This document shows positions 45,820-57,597 of a stretch of 64,000 nucleotides of DNA, one piece after another. Position 1 is the stretch's first letter, and each line of letters opens with the position of its first letter. Location of the stretch: positions 461,864,072 to 461,928,071 of the forward strand of contig NC_081406.1 in assembly GCF_030272615.1 (NCBI RefSeq), written 5' to 3'. The stretch comes from Cryptomeria japonica. Lineage: Eukaryota; Streptophyta; Pinopsida; Cupressales; Cupressaceae. The notes beneath the pieces are model-generated. The model was not told the DNA's origin. It saw only the letters and a program-made list of their open reading frames with translations, and did not search any database. Made by a program: the position numbers and the translations under genes.

Positions 45820-46041
45820 CTTATGTATTTGCAACTTAGATTTAGATGATGTTTTAGTGTATGGGAAAACCCCTTCTGCTTTTTTTTTTCCCCTCTTTCA
45901 AGAGGATGTATAATTCTGGCTGTATCCAATCTTATGTATTTGCAACTCAGATTTAGATCATTTTTTAGTGTATGCGAAAACCCCTTCTGTTTTTTTTTTT
46001 TTTCCCTCTTTCAAGAGAATGTATAATTCTGGTTGTATCCA
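45820..46041. repeat. Tandem duplication, period 111 bp
   Basis: Two copies start 'cttatgtatttgcaac' at 45,820 and 45,931. Each includes 'gaaaaccccttctg', a T-run, 'ccctctttcaagag' and 'tgtataattctgg'. Confidence 0.8.
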
Positions 46042-46680
46042 ATTTTCAATTCGCTTGGGTTTATCACCGGGGACCTAAACCCACAAGAATTGGACACTTT
46101 CCTTTTGGTGATTGCTCCAACTTGTACGCTACAGTTCCGTTGATGGTTTTAATTTTTGCAATGGCTTAGGTTTTGTTATGGAATATAACTAAGGTCTTAT
46201 TTATAAATTTGGAACCGGTAGGGTTGTATAGTTCAAACCAACATAAGGTAAATGGAAAAAACAAATCATCTAGTGGAATGCTTGCATGAGTGTACTCTCA
46301 TACATCAAAATGGCGTCTTGTTTGGTGGTGATCTTAAAAAACTGATATCTTGTTTGGTGGTGATCTAGTATAGGAGTTGTCCTCCTAATTTTATTTTTAG
46401 ATGTCTATGAAGTTATCTGATTGTCCATGAACTTGAAGTTTGGAAAATATATAACATTTTTTCAGCTTTACATAGGGTAGAATAATCCCCTACTCCAGGG
46501 GCATTTGCTGTTATATTCTTAAGTCTTAACAGCTTCAGTTGATATCATAGTTAATGAAAACTTATTGTAAAGACATGTTAATAACAATGCAGTGTTTGTA
46601 GCCAAATGAAGAAATAAATCATATAAATGTAAACCAAATTCTTTGTTACTAGTGGACATTATTATAATTTCTTGGATTAT
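46042..46680. other. No recognisable feature before the array
   Basis: Ordinary AT-rich sequence, possibly intron of the candidate gene. A short internal repeat 'atcttgtttggtggtgatct' occurs around 46,320 and 46,350. It ends at the left edge of the tandem array. Confidence 0.4.
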
Positions 46681-48517
46681 ATTTCATGCCTGTGTGCACT
46701 TCATGTCTTATGGTACTTATGTATACTTGCTTCATGCCTTAAGTGAATTCATGTGAATACTTCATGCATACACTTCATGATTTACATGTATTTGTGCCTT
46801 ATGTGTATATTCTATGTTTTGCATGGATGCTTCTTGCCTTATGTAATTCATTTGTATACTTTGTACTTTACACCTTATGTGTATTCATGTGTATGACTCA
46901 TGCCTTATGTATTCATCTGTATGCTTCATACTTGATGTATTGGATTCATTCATAAAGTGTTTCTATATACCTTTCTCATGTATGCTTCTGCCTCTATGTG
47001 TATTGCCTCCCATGTGTTCATCCATGGATGTGCTTTGTATCTTTTCATGTACTTTCAGCACTAATTTTTTTTGTTTTGAATGAATGCCCCTTATCTTACA
47101 TGTTTCAATGTGATTGAATATGGTTAGTTATTCCATGAGTATGCTTTATGAGTACTTATAAATGGGGTGATTGTTTTAAATCACCTGGGCCCTTCTTTTT
47201 GCAAACATGGGTTTCATACTCCTAATAACATGGGAAGGACAACATAGGGATTACTGAAACATGACGATACCATGAAAATCTATAGGATGAAAGAATGTGT
47301 AAGAGTAATATAGGAAGGAAGAATGTGTAAGAGTACAACTGCTCAAACCATGAGGTGATAATATAAGAACTTGATGAGTATAGAGATTTTGCCCATAAAT
47401 CGTCATAACAAGAGAAAGGAAACATGTTGAGAATGCAGTCAGACAAAGATAATATTAGCCATGTTCAATTTATTCATGATATATTTAATACCAATCTACC
47501 ACCTAAGTTTACCAATACCTCAATATCCAATCATAACAATCCATATGGTTATAGACTATACAACATGAAGGAGTGATACCAGACTTAATTAATTGAGATC
47601 TTATTCATTACCCACCTCTATTTGGTAACTATGATGTCAGTGACATTCACGATGCCCACTAAAATTTTTCATTGACTAAACAATTTCCAATATTAATACA
47701 TACTCTTTATGGATATTAAGATTAAGCCAAGTTAATATTATTAACTTTTCATGTTGTCATCTAGATCAAACATCTTGCACATTCTCTAATTAATACAACC
47801 TCTACATTCTAGGAAATTTATCCCTCTAATTGGGGATTCAGACATATTCATCCAACAAATTATAAATCAATAAGTTTAGACATATCTCATATATGTATTC
47901 CTCTCATGAACAGTATGTAATGATAGCGTAAAATCATCATTTGTGGTTTCCTTAGAATAACTCCTGCAATTAGAAGTGATACTGAAAAACAGTATTTATC
48001 ATTTCACAAACTCCTTATCACAAAATGTTATGTTGAAAATTTGTACCAAGCATGACTAAAAATAATCATCTTCCACAATATCAAACCCCTTTACAAATCT
48101 TATAGCATTTTATCATTTCTCGAGCAATGGTGTTAGGCTACAACTACCATACAAAACAACAATATTTAGTGAACAAATTTCTAAGGGCCCCATTCTATAA
48201 GGCATTGGGAGCATGATAATCTCACAATTAAGGTCATTTTTCAAATCATCATATTGCCAACCTAACTAGTTTTTGCAAACACAATTGGATGGCCTTGATC
48301 CTTTCCTCTAGAAGAGAGCGGGCTTGTCTTAAGCTAAATCATGCCAATTTCCCACTATTGGTTATAACTCACACTCAAATTAAAGGTAAAAGCATATATG
48401 CCTTAATTCAAACCTACAACATGTAGCAATATCAGAGTAGAGTCATCTTGAGCACTACCATTGTGATCACCCTAATTTGAAATTGCTTGAGGACAAGCAA
48501 TCTAGGGAAGGAAAGAC
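46681..48517 (+). repeat. Array internal segment 0 (5' part missing)
   Basis: It matches the 3' three quarters of the complete internal segments (51,201-53,043 and so on). It lacks the primer site and the first 580 bp. It also lacks a 24-bp duplication ('gattcattcatacgtgatg') present in the other copies, and has a divergent stretch near 47,040 ('catgtactttcagcactaat'). It ends in a polypurine tract (GGGAAGGAAAG, 48,505-48,515). Confidence 0.85.
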
Positions 48518-49712
48518 TATCATGTCCCCACATTTATAGTAGAAATAATTACTATAGTTTTTGCCATATAAAATCATATGTTAAAAACATATCAAAATTA
48601 TATTATATCACATTAACATTAAAATAATATTATATATTATCAATTTACATTTTATATTGAATGATGTTATTATATTAATAATAAATAATATTATATTATC
48701 AATTTAAATTTTTTATTGAATTTTATTATATTAACAATACACATTATATTATAATGGTGGTTTGTATTAAAACTTATATTATTTCTGTTAACCAATTAAT
48801 ACCTATATTTACCAAGGCTCGAAATGTACAAAAACTGCCAGCAAGGATAATAAAAGAGAAATGTATAGAAACTGCCAGCAAGGATAATAAAAGAGAAGAG
48901 GGCCTATAATGGAATATAATAGCTGATATTAGATATATAAAATTTTATATGGTCTTAAATTAATTAATGGAATTAATATGATATAAAGTTCAAAAGCAAA
49001 TAATGTATGATTATTAAAATAGCATTAAAATGATTATACATGAGAACACTATTAGACATAAGACACACACATATATATCTGTTAATGAATTCAGAGGGAA
49101 CAAGGCAATCAAATTCAATTTGTATAAGTTGCTATAATATTGTACCATGCTAATAACATAAAATATAACAATAACAATTAATGAATAATTCTGATTTAAA
49201 GTAATACTAACAGAAATAACTGTTAACAATCTGATATAAGACACTCAGGCAATATAATATGATGAAGTATAATAACTATGTCAAGTACAAATTGATTACC
49301 ATAATTAGTTCAATTGAATGACAAATATGATTTCATTGGAATATCACAAAAGGTTCATTGTAAATGAGGGAATCTCTTAAGAATGCCACTCCATAGTGGA
49401 TGCCTAACACCTGCCACATGGAGCCAAGAGGGGTGAAGCATCTGCTCTTGGGCTTAAGAGAGAAGGTGGTTGTGATGAGGGGGAATAGTGATAGAACACC
49501 TCGCTAGGTACGCCACTCCATGATAGATGCCTAACACCTGCCATATGGAGCCAAGGGGGATATGGTATTCTGCCCTTGGGCCTAGGAGGGATGGTTTCTA
49601 GGACACCCTATCCAACTAATGGACTAAAGGAATTGATTAGTAACTGACTTACAACCTAACTTTATATAATAATCTGATCTCATTTAGGAAATATAATAAT
49701 ATGATTATATCC

Positions 49713-50400
49713 TGAGTTATCGGGTTCGGCCCCCTAGACCATTGGTACTAGTCCGGTACGGTCCTGGTTCGGGGTTCGGGTCCGGTTTTCCTATGGTTCG
49801 AAAAGGGTTTGTTTTTCACAGGCTTGGTTCAAGCCAAGGTGAACCCAAGATGACCTAGGGTCAAACCCAAGAGGACCCAAGACGAACCCAGGGGTCCGAC
49901 AGTCCAAAAATGGAATTTTTTTTTGCAAATATATTTTTTTTGAATTATAGCACATAAAAAATTCAAATGACCCTATGTCTCAAGCCACACACCTATGCAT
50001 CTTACAACCAAGAGAGAAGCACAAGTCTTTATGAAAGAACAAGTCAGAAATCACAATTCCCGTATGGGAGAATGCACCTTGATCAGAATTTTGACTTCTT
50101 TGGCCTGGTTCCTGACATCTTAAAAAAGAAAAAAATTGATGCATGCCATGGAGTTCCATGTGGGTTTGAAGGTTGTAATTTGGTGTTGGCAACAGGGGCA
50201 TAGCCCCTCGACCCTGCCCTCTATAGCGATAGGGAGCGTGTCCTGGGCGTTGCCCCAGGACCCTACGAGGGGCACTGCATATATATATAATTTACATGTT
50301 TTTGTACTAACGAACCCAAACCCCTTTTCAAAATTTTTCCGTATCCGCGTACCAGGTTCTTCAAACCCGAACCGGTGCCTAAACCCGAACTCGTAACTTA
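49713..50400. mobile_element. Nested Mutator-like MITE in LTR 1
   Basis: 688 bp flanked by perfect 10-bp direct repeats GATTATATCC (49,703-49,712 and 50,401-50,410). The ends form imperfect inverted repeats: TGAGTTATCGGGTTCGG against TAAGTTACGAGTTCGGG, with looser pairing (GGTTCGAAAAGGGTTTG against TTTTGAAAAGGGGTTTG) further in. A 9-11 bp duplication is what Mutator-like elements make. There is no transposase, so it would be non-autonomous. Family assignment is inference. Confidence 0.7.
50191..50280. repeat. GC-rich hairpin inside the MITE
   Basis: Nested inverted repeats: GCCCCTCG (50,203-50,210) with CGAGGGGC (50,266-50,273), and TCCTGGG (50,241-50,247) with CCCAGGA (50,254-50,260). This is an island of high GC in very AT-rich DNA. 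The same hairpin recurs about 4.5 kb apart in the other copies (near 54,725, 59,281 and 63,833); in the third copy one arm reads CGCGGGGC. Confidence 0.75.
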
Positions 50401-50621
50401 GATTATATCCCACAATTATAATTCTAATAGCCTATAATATACCAAATTTGATATCATTTAATATAGTTCATTTTCCAATTTAAGTATTATTTCATATATG
50501 TTCTCTAATTTTGTTGTAGGAAAATAGTATACAAAGGTACACCTATAAAACCCAATTACCTAATTATAGATTTGGCCAAATTTAGGTTAAATTAAAGTGT
50601 AACTAATTAGGGGACATTACA

Positions 50622-53043
50622 GTGGTATGAGAGCATGATTCTGCCAGCCTATTGGACAAAACAACTACTCAGTTAGGACTAATTATTCCAGTCTCTTATC
50701 AAATAAATAGAAAATTGAATTGGTTAGGCCAACATTGCATTCTTATGAGTGTGCCTTTAACTGCTTCATGTCTTACGTGTTTCTTATGTGTTTTGAGCAT
50801 GCCTACTTCATGGGTGTTTTATATGTACACTTTCCTCATGTATAACTTGTGCTTGCACCATGTCTATCATGTGTCTATCATATGTGTTTTATATCTTATG
50901 TGTATTTGTGTTACTTCATGAATGAGATGTTTTCAGATGTCTATTCCATGATTACCTCTCTCTTGTATGCTTCATGATCGATGTGTCTTCAGCGTGTCCA
51001 CTCCACGAGTACCTTTCTCATATATGCTAGTACCTTTTGTGTATTTATGTATTACTTCATGGTTTACATATATTATTCATGTCTTGCATGTATTCATATG
51101 TATGGATCATGCTTTACATAACTCCTTCATGCCTTGTATGCATTACTTCATGCCTTGCATATAGTCATGTATGTTACTTCTTGGCTTACATGTATCCATT
51201 ATTTCATGCCTATGTGCACTTGATGTCTTATGGTACTTATGTATACTTGCTTGATGACTTAAGTGAATTCATGTGTATACTTCATGCGTACACTTCATGC
51301 TTTACATGTATTCGTGCCTTATGTGTATATTCTATGTTTTGCATAGATGGTTCTTGCCTTATGTAATTCATTTGTATACCTTGTACTTTACACCTTACGT
51401 GTATTCATGTGTATGACTGATGCCTTATGTATTCCTCTGTATGCTTCATACTTGATGTATTGGATTCATTCATACGTGATGCATTGGATTCATTCATAAA
51501 GTGTTTCTGTATACCGTTCTCATGTATGCTTCCACCTCTATGTGTATTGCCTCCCATGTGTTCATCCATGGATGTGCTTTGTATCTTATGCAATTGTTTC
51601 ATTTAATTTCAGCTTGAATTCTTTTTGGTTTGAATGAATGCCCCTTATCTTCCATGTTTCAACGTGATTGAATATGCTTAATTATTCCATGAGTATGCTT
51701 TATGAGTACTTATAAATGGGGTGATTATTTGAAATCACCTGGGCCCTTCTTTTTGCAAACATGGGTTTCATACTCCTAATAACATGGGAAGGACAACATA
51801 GGGATTATTGAAACATGACGATACTATGAAAATCTATAGGATGGAAGAATGTGTAAGAGTAATATAGGAAGGAAGAATGTGTAAGAGTACAATTGCTCGA
51901 ACCATGAGGTGATAATATAAGAACTTCATGAGTATATAGATTTTTCCCATAAGTCATCTTAAGAGGAGAAAGGAAACATGTTGAGAATGTAGTCAGACAA
52001 AGACAATATTAGCCATGGTCAATTTATTCATGATATATTTAATACCAATCTACCACCTAAGTTTACCAATACGTCAATATCCAATCATAACAATCTATAT
52101 GGTTATAGACTGTACAACATGAAGGAGTGATACCAAACTTAATTAATTGAGATCTTATTCATTACCCACCTCTATTTGGTAACTATGATGTCAGTGACAT
52201 TCACGATGCCCACTAAAATTTTTCATTGACTAAACAATTTCCAATATTAATACATACTCTTTATGGATATTAAGATTAAGCCAAGTTATTATTATTAACT
52301 TTTCATGTTGTCATCTAGATCAAACATCTTGCACATTCTCTAATTAATACAACCTCTACATTCTGGAAAATTTATCCCTCTAATTGGGGATTCATACATA
52401 TTCATCCAACAAATTATAAATCAATAAGTTTAGACATATCTCATATATGTATTCCTCTCATGAACAGTATGTAATGATAGAGTAAAATCATCATTTATGG
52501 TTTCCTTAGAATAACTCCTGCAATTAGAAGTGATACTCAAAAATAGTATTTATCATTTCACCAACTCCTTATCACAAAATGTTATGTTGAAAATTTGTAC
52601 CAAGCATGACTAAAAATAATCATCTTTTCGAGCATTTTATCATTTCTCGAGCAATGGTGTTAGGCTACAACTACCATACAAAACAACAATATTTAGTGAA
52701 CAAATTTCTAAGGGCCCCATTCTATAAGGCTTTGGGAGCATGATAATCTCACAATTAAGGTCATTTTTCAAATCATCATATTGCCAACCTAACTAGTTTT
52801 TGCAAACACAATTGGATGGCCTTGATCCTTTCCTCTAGAAGAGAGCGGGCTTGTCTTAAGCTAAATCATGCCAATTTCCCACTATTGGTTATAACTCACA
52901 CTCAAATTAAAGGTAAAAGCATATATGCCTTAATTCAAACCTACAACATGTAGCAATATCAGAGTAGAGTCATCTTGAGCACTACCATGTGATCACCCTA
53001 ATTTGAAATTGCTTGAGGACAAGCAATCTGGGGAAGGAAAGAC
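50622..53043 (+). repeat. Array internal segment 1
   Basis: 2,422 bp. The first kilobase (about 50,760-51,600) is a degenerate minisatellite built on 'cttcatg', 'ccttatgtgtat' and 'tcatgtgtata' words. The remainder is unique-looking, non-coding DNA. A 28-bp deletion near 52,625 (between 'aatcatctt' and 'agcattttatc') makes it shorter than segments 2 and 3. It ends in GGGGAAGGAAAGAC, the polypurine tract (53,030-53,043). Confidence 0.9.
50623..50634 (+). other. Primer binding site, array unit 1 (one mismatch)
   Basis: TGGTATGAGAGC, with C changed to G relative to the perfect site in the next two units. Confidence 0.85.
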
Positions 53044-55147
53044 TATCATGTCCCCACATTTATAGTAGAAATAATTACTAAAGTTTTTGCCATATAAAAT
53101 TATATGTTAAAAACATATCAAAATTATATTATATCACATTAACATTAAAATAATATTATATATTATCAATTTACATTTTATATTGAATGATGTTATTATA
53201 TTAATAATAAATAATATTATATTATCAATTTAAATTTTTTATTGAATTTTATTATATTAACAATACACATTATATTATAATGGTGGTTTGTATTAAAACT
53301 TATATTATTTCTATTAACCAATTAATCCCTATATTTACCAAGGCCCGAAATGTACAAAAACTGCCAGCAAGGATAATAAAAGAGAAATGTACAGAAACTG
53401 CCAGGAAGGATAATAAAACAGAAGAGGGCCTATAATGGGATATAATAGCTGATATTATATATATAAAATTTTATATGGTCTTAATTTAATTAATGGAATT
53501 AATATGATATAAAGTTCAAAAGCAAATAATGTATGATTATTAAAATAGCATTAAAATGATTATACATGAGAACACTATTAGACATAAGACACACACATAT
53601 ATATATGTTAATGAATTCAGAGGGAACAAGGCAATCAAATTCAATTTGTATAAGTTGCTATAATATTGTACCATGCTAATAACATAAAATATAACAATAA
53701 CAATTAATGAATAATTTTGATATAAAGTAATACTAACAAAAATAACTGTTAACAATCTGATATAAGACACTTAGGCAATATAATATGATGAAGTATAATA
53801 ACTATGTCAAGTACAAATTGATTATCATAATTAGTTCAATTGAATGACAAATATGATTTCATTGGAATATCACAAAAGGCTCATTGTAAATGAGGGACTC
53901 TCTTAAGAACGCCTCTCCATAGTGGATGCTTAACACCTGCCACATGGAGCCAAGAGGGGTCAAGCATCTGCTCTTGGGCTTAAGAGAGAAGGTGGTTGTG
54001 ATGAGGGGGAATAGTGATAGAACACCTCGCTAGGTACGCCACTCCATGATGGATGCCTAACACCTGCCATATGGAGCCAAGGGGGATATGGTATTCTGCC
54101 CTTGGGCCTAGGAGGGATGGTTTCTAGGACACCCTATCCAACTAATGGACTAAAGGAATTGATTAGTAACTGACTTACAACCTAACTTTATATAATAATC
54201 TGATCTCATTTAGGAAATATAATAATATGATTATATCCTGAGTTATCGGGTTCGGCCCCCTAGACCATTGGTACTAGTCCGGTACGGTCCGGGTTCGGTG
54301 TTCGGGTCCGGTGTTCCTGTGGTTCGAAAAGGGTTTGTTTTTCACAGGCTTGGTTCAAGCCAAGGTGAACCCAAGATGACCTAGGGTCAAACCCAAGAGG
54401 ACCCAAGACGAACCCAGGGGTCCGACAGTCCAAAAATGGAAACTTTTTTTGCAAATATTTTTTTTTTGAATTACAGCACATAAAAAAATCAAATGACCCT
54501 ATGTCTCAAGCCACACACCTATGCATCTTACAACCAAGAGAGAAGCACAAGTCTTCATGAAAGAACAAGTCAGAAATCACAATTCCCGTATGGGAGAATG
54601 CACCTTGATCAGAATTTTGACTTCTTTGGCCTGGTTCCTGACATCTTAAAAAAGAAAAAAATTAATGCATGCCATGGAGTTCCATGTGGGTTTGAAGGTT
54701 GTAATTTGGTGTTGGCAACAGGGGCATAGCCCCTCGACCCTGCCCTCTATAGCGATAGGGAGCGTGTCCTGGGCGTTGCCCCAGGACCCTACGAGGGGCA
54801 CTGCATATATATATAATTTACATGTTTTTGTACTAACGAACCCAAACCCCTTTTCAAAATTTTTCCGTATCGGCGTACCAGGTTCTTCAAACCCGAACCG
54901 GTGCCTAAACCCGAACTAGTAACTTAGATTATATCCCACAATTATAATTCTAATAGCCTATAATATACCAAATTTGATATCATTTAATATAGTTCATTTT
55001 CCAATTTAAGTATTATTTCATATATGTTTTCTAATTTTGTTGTAGGAAAATAGTATACAAAGGTACACCTATAAAACCCAATTACCTAATTATAGATTTG
55101 GCCAAATTTAGTTTAAATTAAAGTGTAACTAATTAGGGGACATTACA
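53044..55147 (+). repeat. Array LTR 2
   Basis: 2,104 bp, same ends and internal order as LTR 1. Its TATA-like region reads 'attatatatataaaatttt' (about 53,455). It is followed by a perfect primer site. Confidence 0.9.
54239..54926. mobile_element. Nested MITE in LTR 2
   Basis: 688 bp, flanked by GATTATATCC (54,229-54,238 and 54,927-54,936). Same position within the LTR as in LTR 1, so it was inserted before the array was formed. Confidence 0.7.
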
Positions 55148-57597
55148 GTGGTATCAGAGCATGATTCTGCCAGCCTATTGGACAAAACAACTACTCAGTT
55201 AGGACTAATTATTCCAGTCTCTTATCAAATAAATAGAAAATTGAATTGGTTAGGCCAACATTGCATTCTTATGAGTGTGCCTTTAACTGCTTCATGTCTT
55301 ACGTGTTTCTTATGTGTTTTGAGCATGCCTACTTCATGGGTGTTTTATATGTACACTTTCCTCATGTATAACTTGTGCTTGCACCATGTCTATCATGTGT
55401 CTATCATATGTGTTTTATATCTTATGTGTATTCGTGTTACTTCATGAATGAGATGTTTTCAGATGTCTATTCCATGAATACCTCTCTCTTGTATGCTTCA
55501 TGATCGATGTGTCTTCAGCATGGCCACTCCACGAGTACCTTTCTCATATATGCTAGTACCTTTTGTGTATTTATGTATTACTTCATGGTTTACATATATT
55601 ATTCATGTCTTGCATGTATTCATATGTATGGATCATCCTTTACATAACTCCTTCATGCCTTGTATGCATTACTTCATGCCTTGCATATAGTCATGTATGT
55701 TACTTCTTGGCTTACATGTATCCATTATTTCATGCCTGTGTGCACTTCATGTCTTATGGTACTTATGTATACTTGCATGATGACTTAAGTGAATTCATGT
55801 GTATACTTCATGCGTACACTTCATGCTTTACATGTATTCGTGCCTTATGTGTATATTATATGTTTTGCATAGATGGTTCTTGCCTTATGTAATTCATTTG
55901 TATACCTTGTACTTTACACCTTACGTGTATTCATGTGTATGACTGATGCCTTATGTATTCCTCTGTATGCTTCAGACTTGATGTATTGGATTCATTCATA
56001 CGTGATGTATTGGATTCATTCATAAAGTGTTTCTGTATACCGTTCTCATGTATACTTCCACCTCTATGTGTATTGCCTCCCATGTGTTCATCCATGGATG
56101 TGCTTTGTATCTTATGCAATTGTTTCATTTAATTTCAGCTTGAATTCTTTTTGGTTTGAATGAATGCCCCTTATCTTCCATGTTTCAACGTGATTGAATA
56201 TGCTTAATTATTCCATGAGTATGCTTTATGAGTACTTATAAATGGGGTGATTATTTGAAATCACCTGGGCCCTTCTTTTTGCAAACATGGGTTTCATACT
56301 CCTAATAACATGGGAAGGACAACATAGGGATTACTGAAACATGACGATACTATGAAAATCTATAGGATGGAAGAATGTGTAAGAGTAATATAGGAAGGAA
56401 GAATGTGTAAGAGTACAATTGCTCGAACCATGAGGTGATAATATAAGAACTTGATGAGTATATAGATTTTTCCCATAAGTCATCTTAAGAGGAGAAAGGA
56501 AACATGTTGAGAATGTAGTTAGACAAAGACAATATTAGCCATGGTCAATTTATTCATGATATATTTAATACCAATCTACCACCTAAGTTTACCAATACGT
56601 CAATATCCAATCATAACAATCTATATGGTTACAGACTGTACAACATGAAGGAGTGATACCAGACTTAATTAATTGAGATCTTATTCATTACCCACCTCTA
56701 TTTGGTAACTATGATGTCAGTGACATTCACAATGCCCACTAAAATTTTTCATTGACTAAACAATTTCCAATATTAATACATACTCTTTATGGATATTAAG
56801 ATTAAGCCAAGTTATTATTATTAACTTTTCATGTTGTCATCTAGATCAAACATCTTGCACATTCTCTAATTAATACAACCTCTACATTCTGGGAAATTTA
56901 TCCCTCTAATTGGGGATTCAGACATATTCATCCAACTAATTATAAATCAATAAGTTTAGACATATCTCATATATGTATTCCTCTCATGAACAGTATGTAA
57001 TGATAGAGTAAAATCATCATTTGTGGTTTCCTTAGAATAACTCCCGCAATTAGAAGTGATACTCAAAAATAGTATTTATCATTTCACAAACTCCTTATCA
57101 CAAAATTTTATGTTGAAAATTTGTACCAAGCATGACTAAAAATAATCATCTTCCACGATATCAAAACCCTTTACAAATGTTATAGCATTTTATCATTTCT
57201 CGAGCAATGGTGTTAGGCTACAACTACCATAAAAAACAACAATATTTAGTGAACAAATTTCTAAGGGCCCCATTCTATAAGGCATTGGGAGCATGATAAT
57301 CTCACAATTAAGGTCCTTTTTCAAATCATCATATTGCCAACCTAACTAGTTTTTGCAAACACAATTGGATGGCCTTGATCCTTTCCTCTAGAAGAGAGCG
57401 GGCTTGTCTTAAGCTAAATCATGCCAATTTCCCACTATTGGTTATAACTCACACTCAAATTAAAGGTAAAAGCATATATGCCTTAATTCAAACCTACAAC
57501 ATGTAGCAATATCAGAGTAGAGTCATCTTGAGCACTACCATTGTGATCACCCTAATTTGAAATTGCTTGAGGACAAGCAATCTGGGGAAGGAAAGAA
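55148..57597 (+). repeat. Array internal segment 2
   Basis: 2,450 bp, complete. Same minisatellite (about 55,285-56,125) and polypurine tract (57,584-57,597) as segment 1, without the 28-bp deletion. No coding capacity is recognised. Confidence 0.9.
55149..55160 (+). other. Primer binding site, array unit 2
   Basis: TGGTATCAGAGC, perfect tRNA-iMet complement, 1 bp after the LTR end. Confidence 0.9.

Larger units (their letters stand above)
48518..50621 (+). repeat. Array LTR 1
   Basis: 2,104 bp, starts TATCATGTCCCCAC, ends GGGGACATTACA. The AT-rich first part has a roughly 63-bp internal duplication (48,622-48,740). A 37-bp tandem duplication follows ('actgccagcaaggataataa' at about 48,834 and 48,871), then a TATA-like 'gatatataaaatttt' (about 48,931), a 127-bp spaced duplication (gccactcca at 49,385 and 49,512), and a nested inverted-repeat element at 49,713-50,400. 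Confidence 0.9.

Noticed and set aside
49014-49244. 76-codon hydrophobic frame on the reverse strand of each LTR, possible membrane protein
   Set aside because: AT-rich sequence gives Ile/Leu/Tyr-rich frames by chance; no start context or homology signal.
49967-50203. 78-codon frame in the array LTR, kept in three complete LTRs
   Set aside because: It lies inside the nested MITE, overlaps open frames on the other strand, shows no motif, and is conserved only because the copies are recent.
48518-50621. Array LTR taken as starting at TGTCCCC (48,524)
   Set aside because: The 3' end GGGGACATTACA pairs with TATCATGTCCCC at 48,518, and the polypurine tract ends just before that, so 48,518 is the better edge.
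51037-51366. 109-codon frame repeated in three array units as a possible protein gene
   Set aside because: It lies within a minisatellite, several overlapping frames are equally open, and the units are too similar for conservation to count as evidence.
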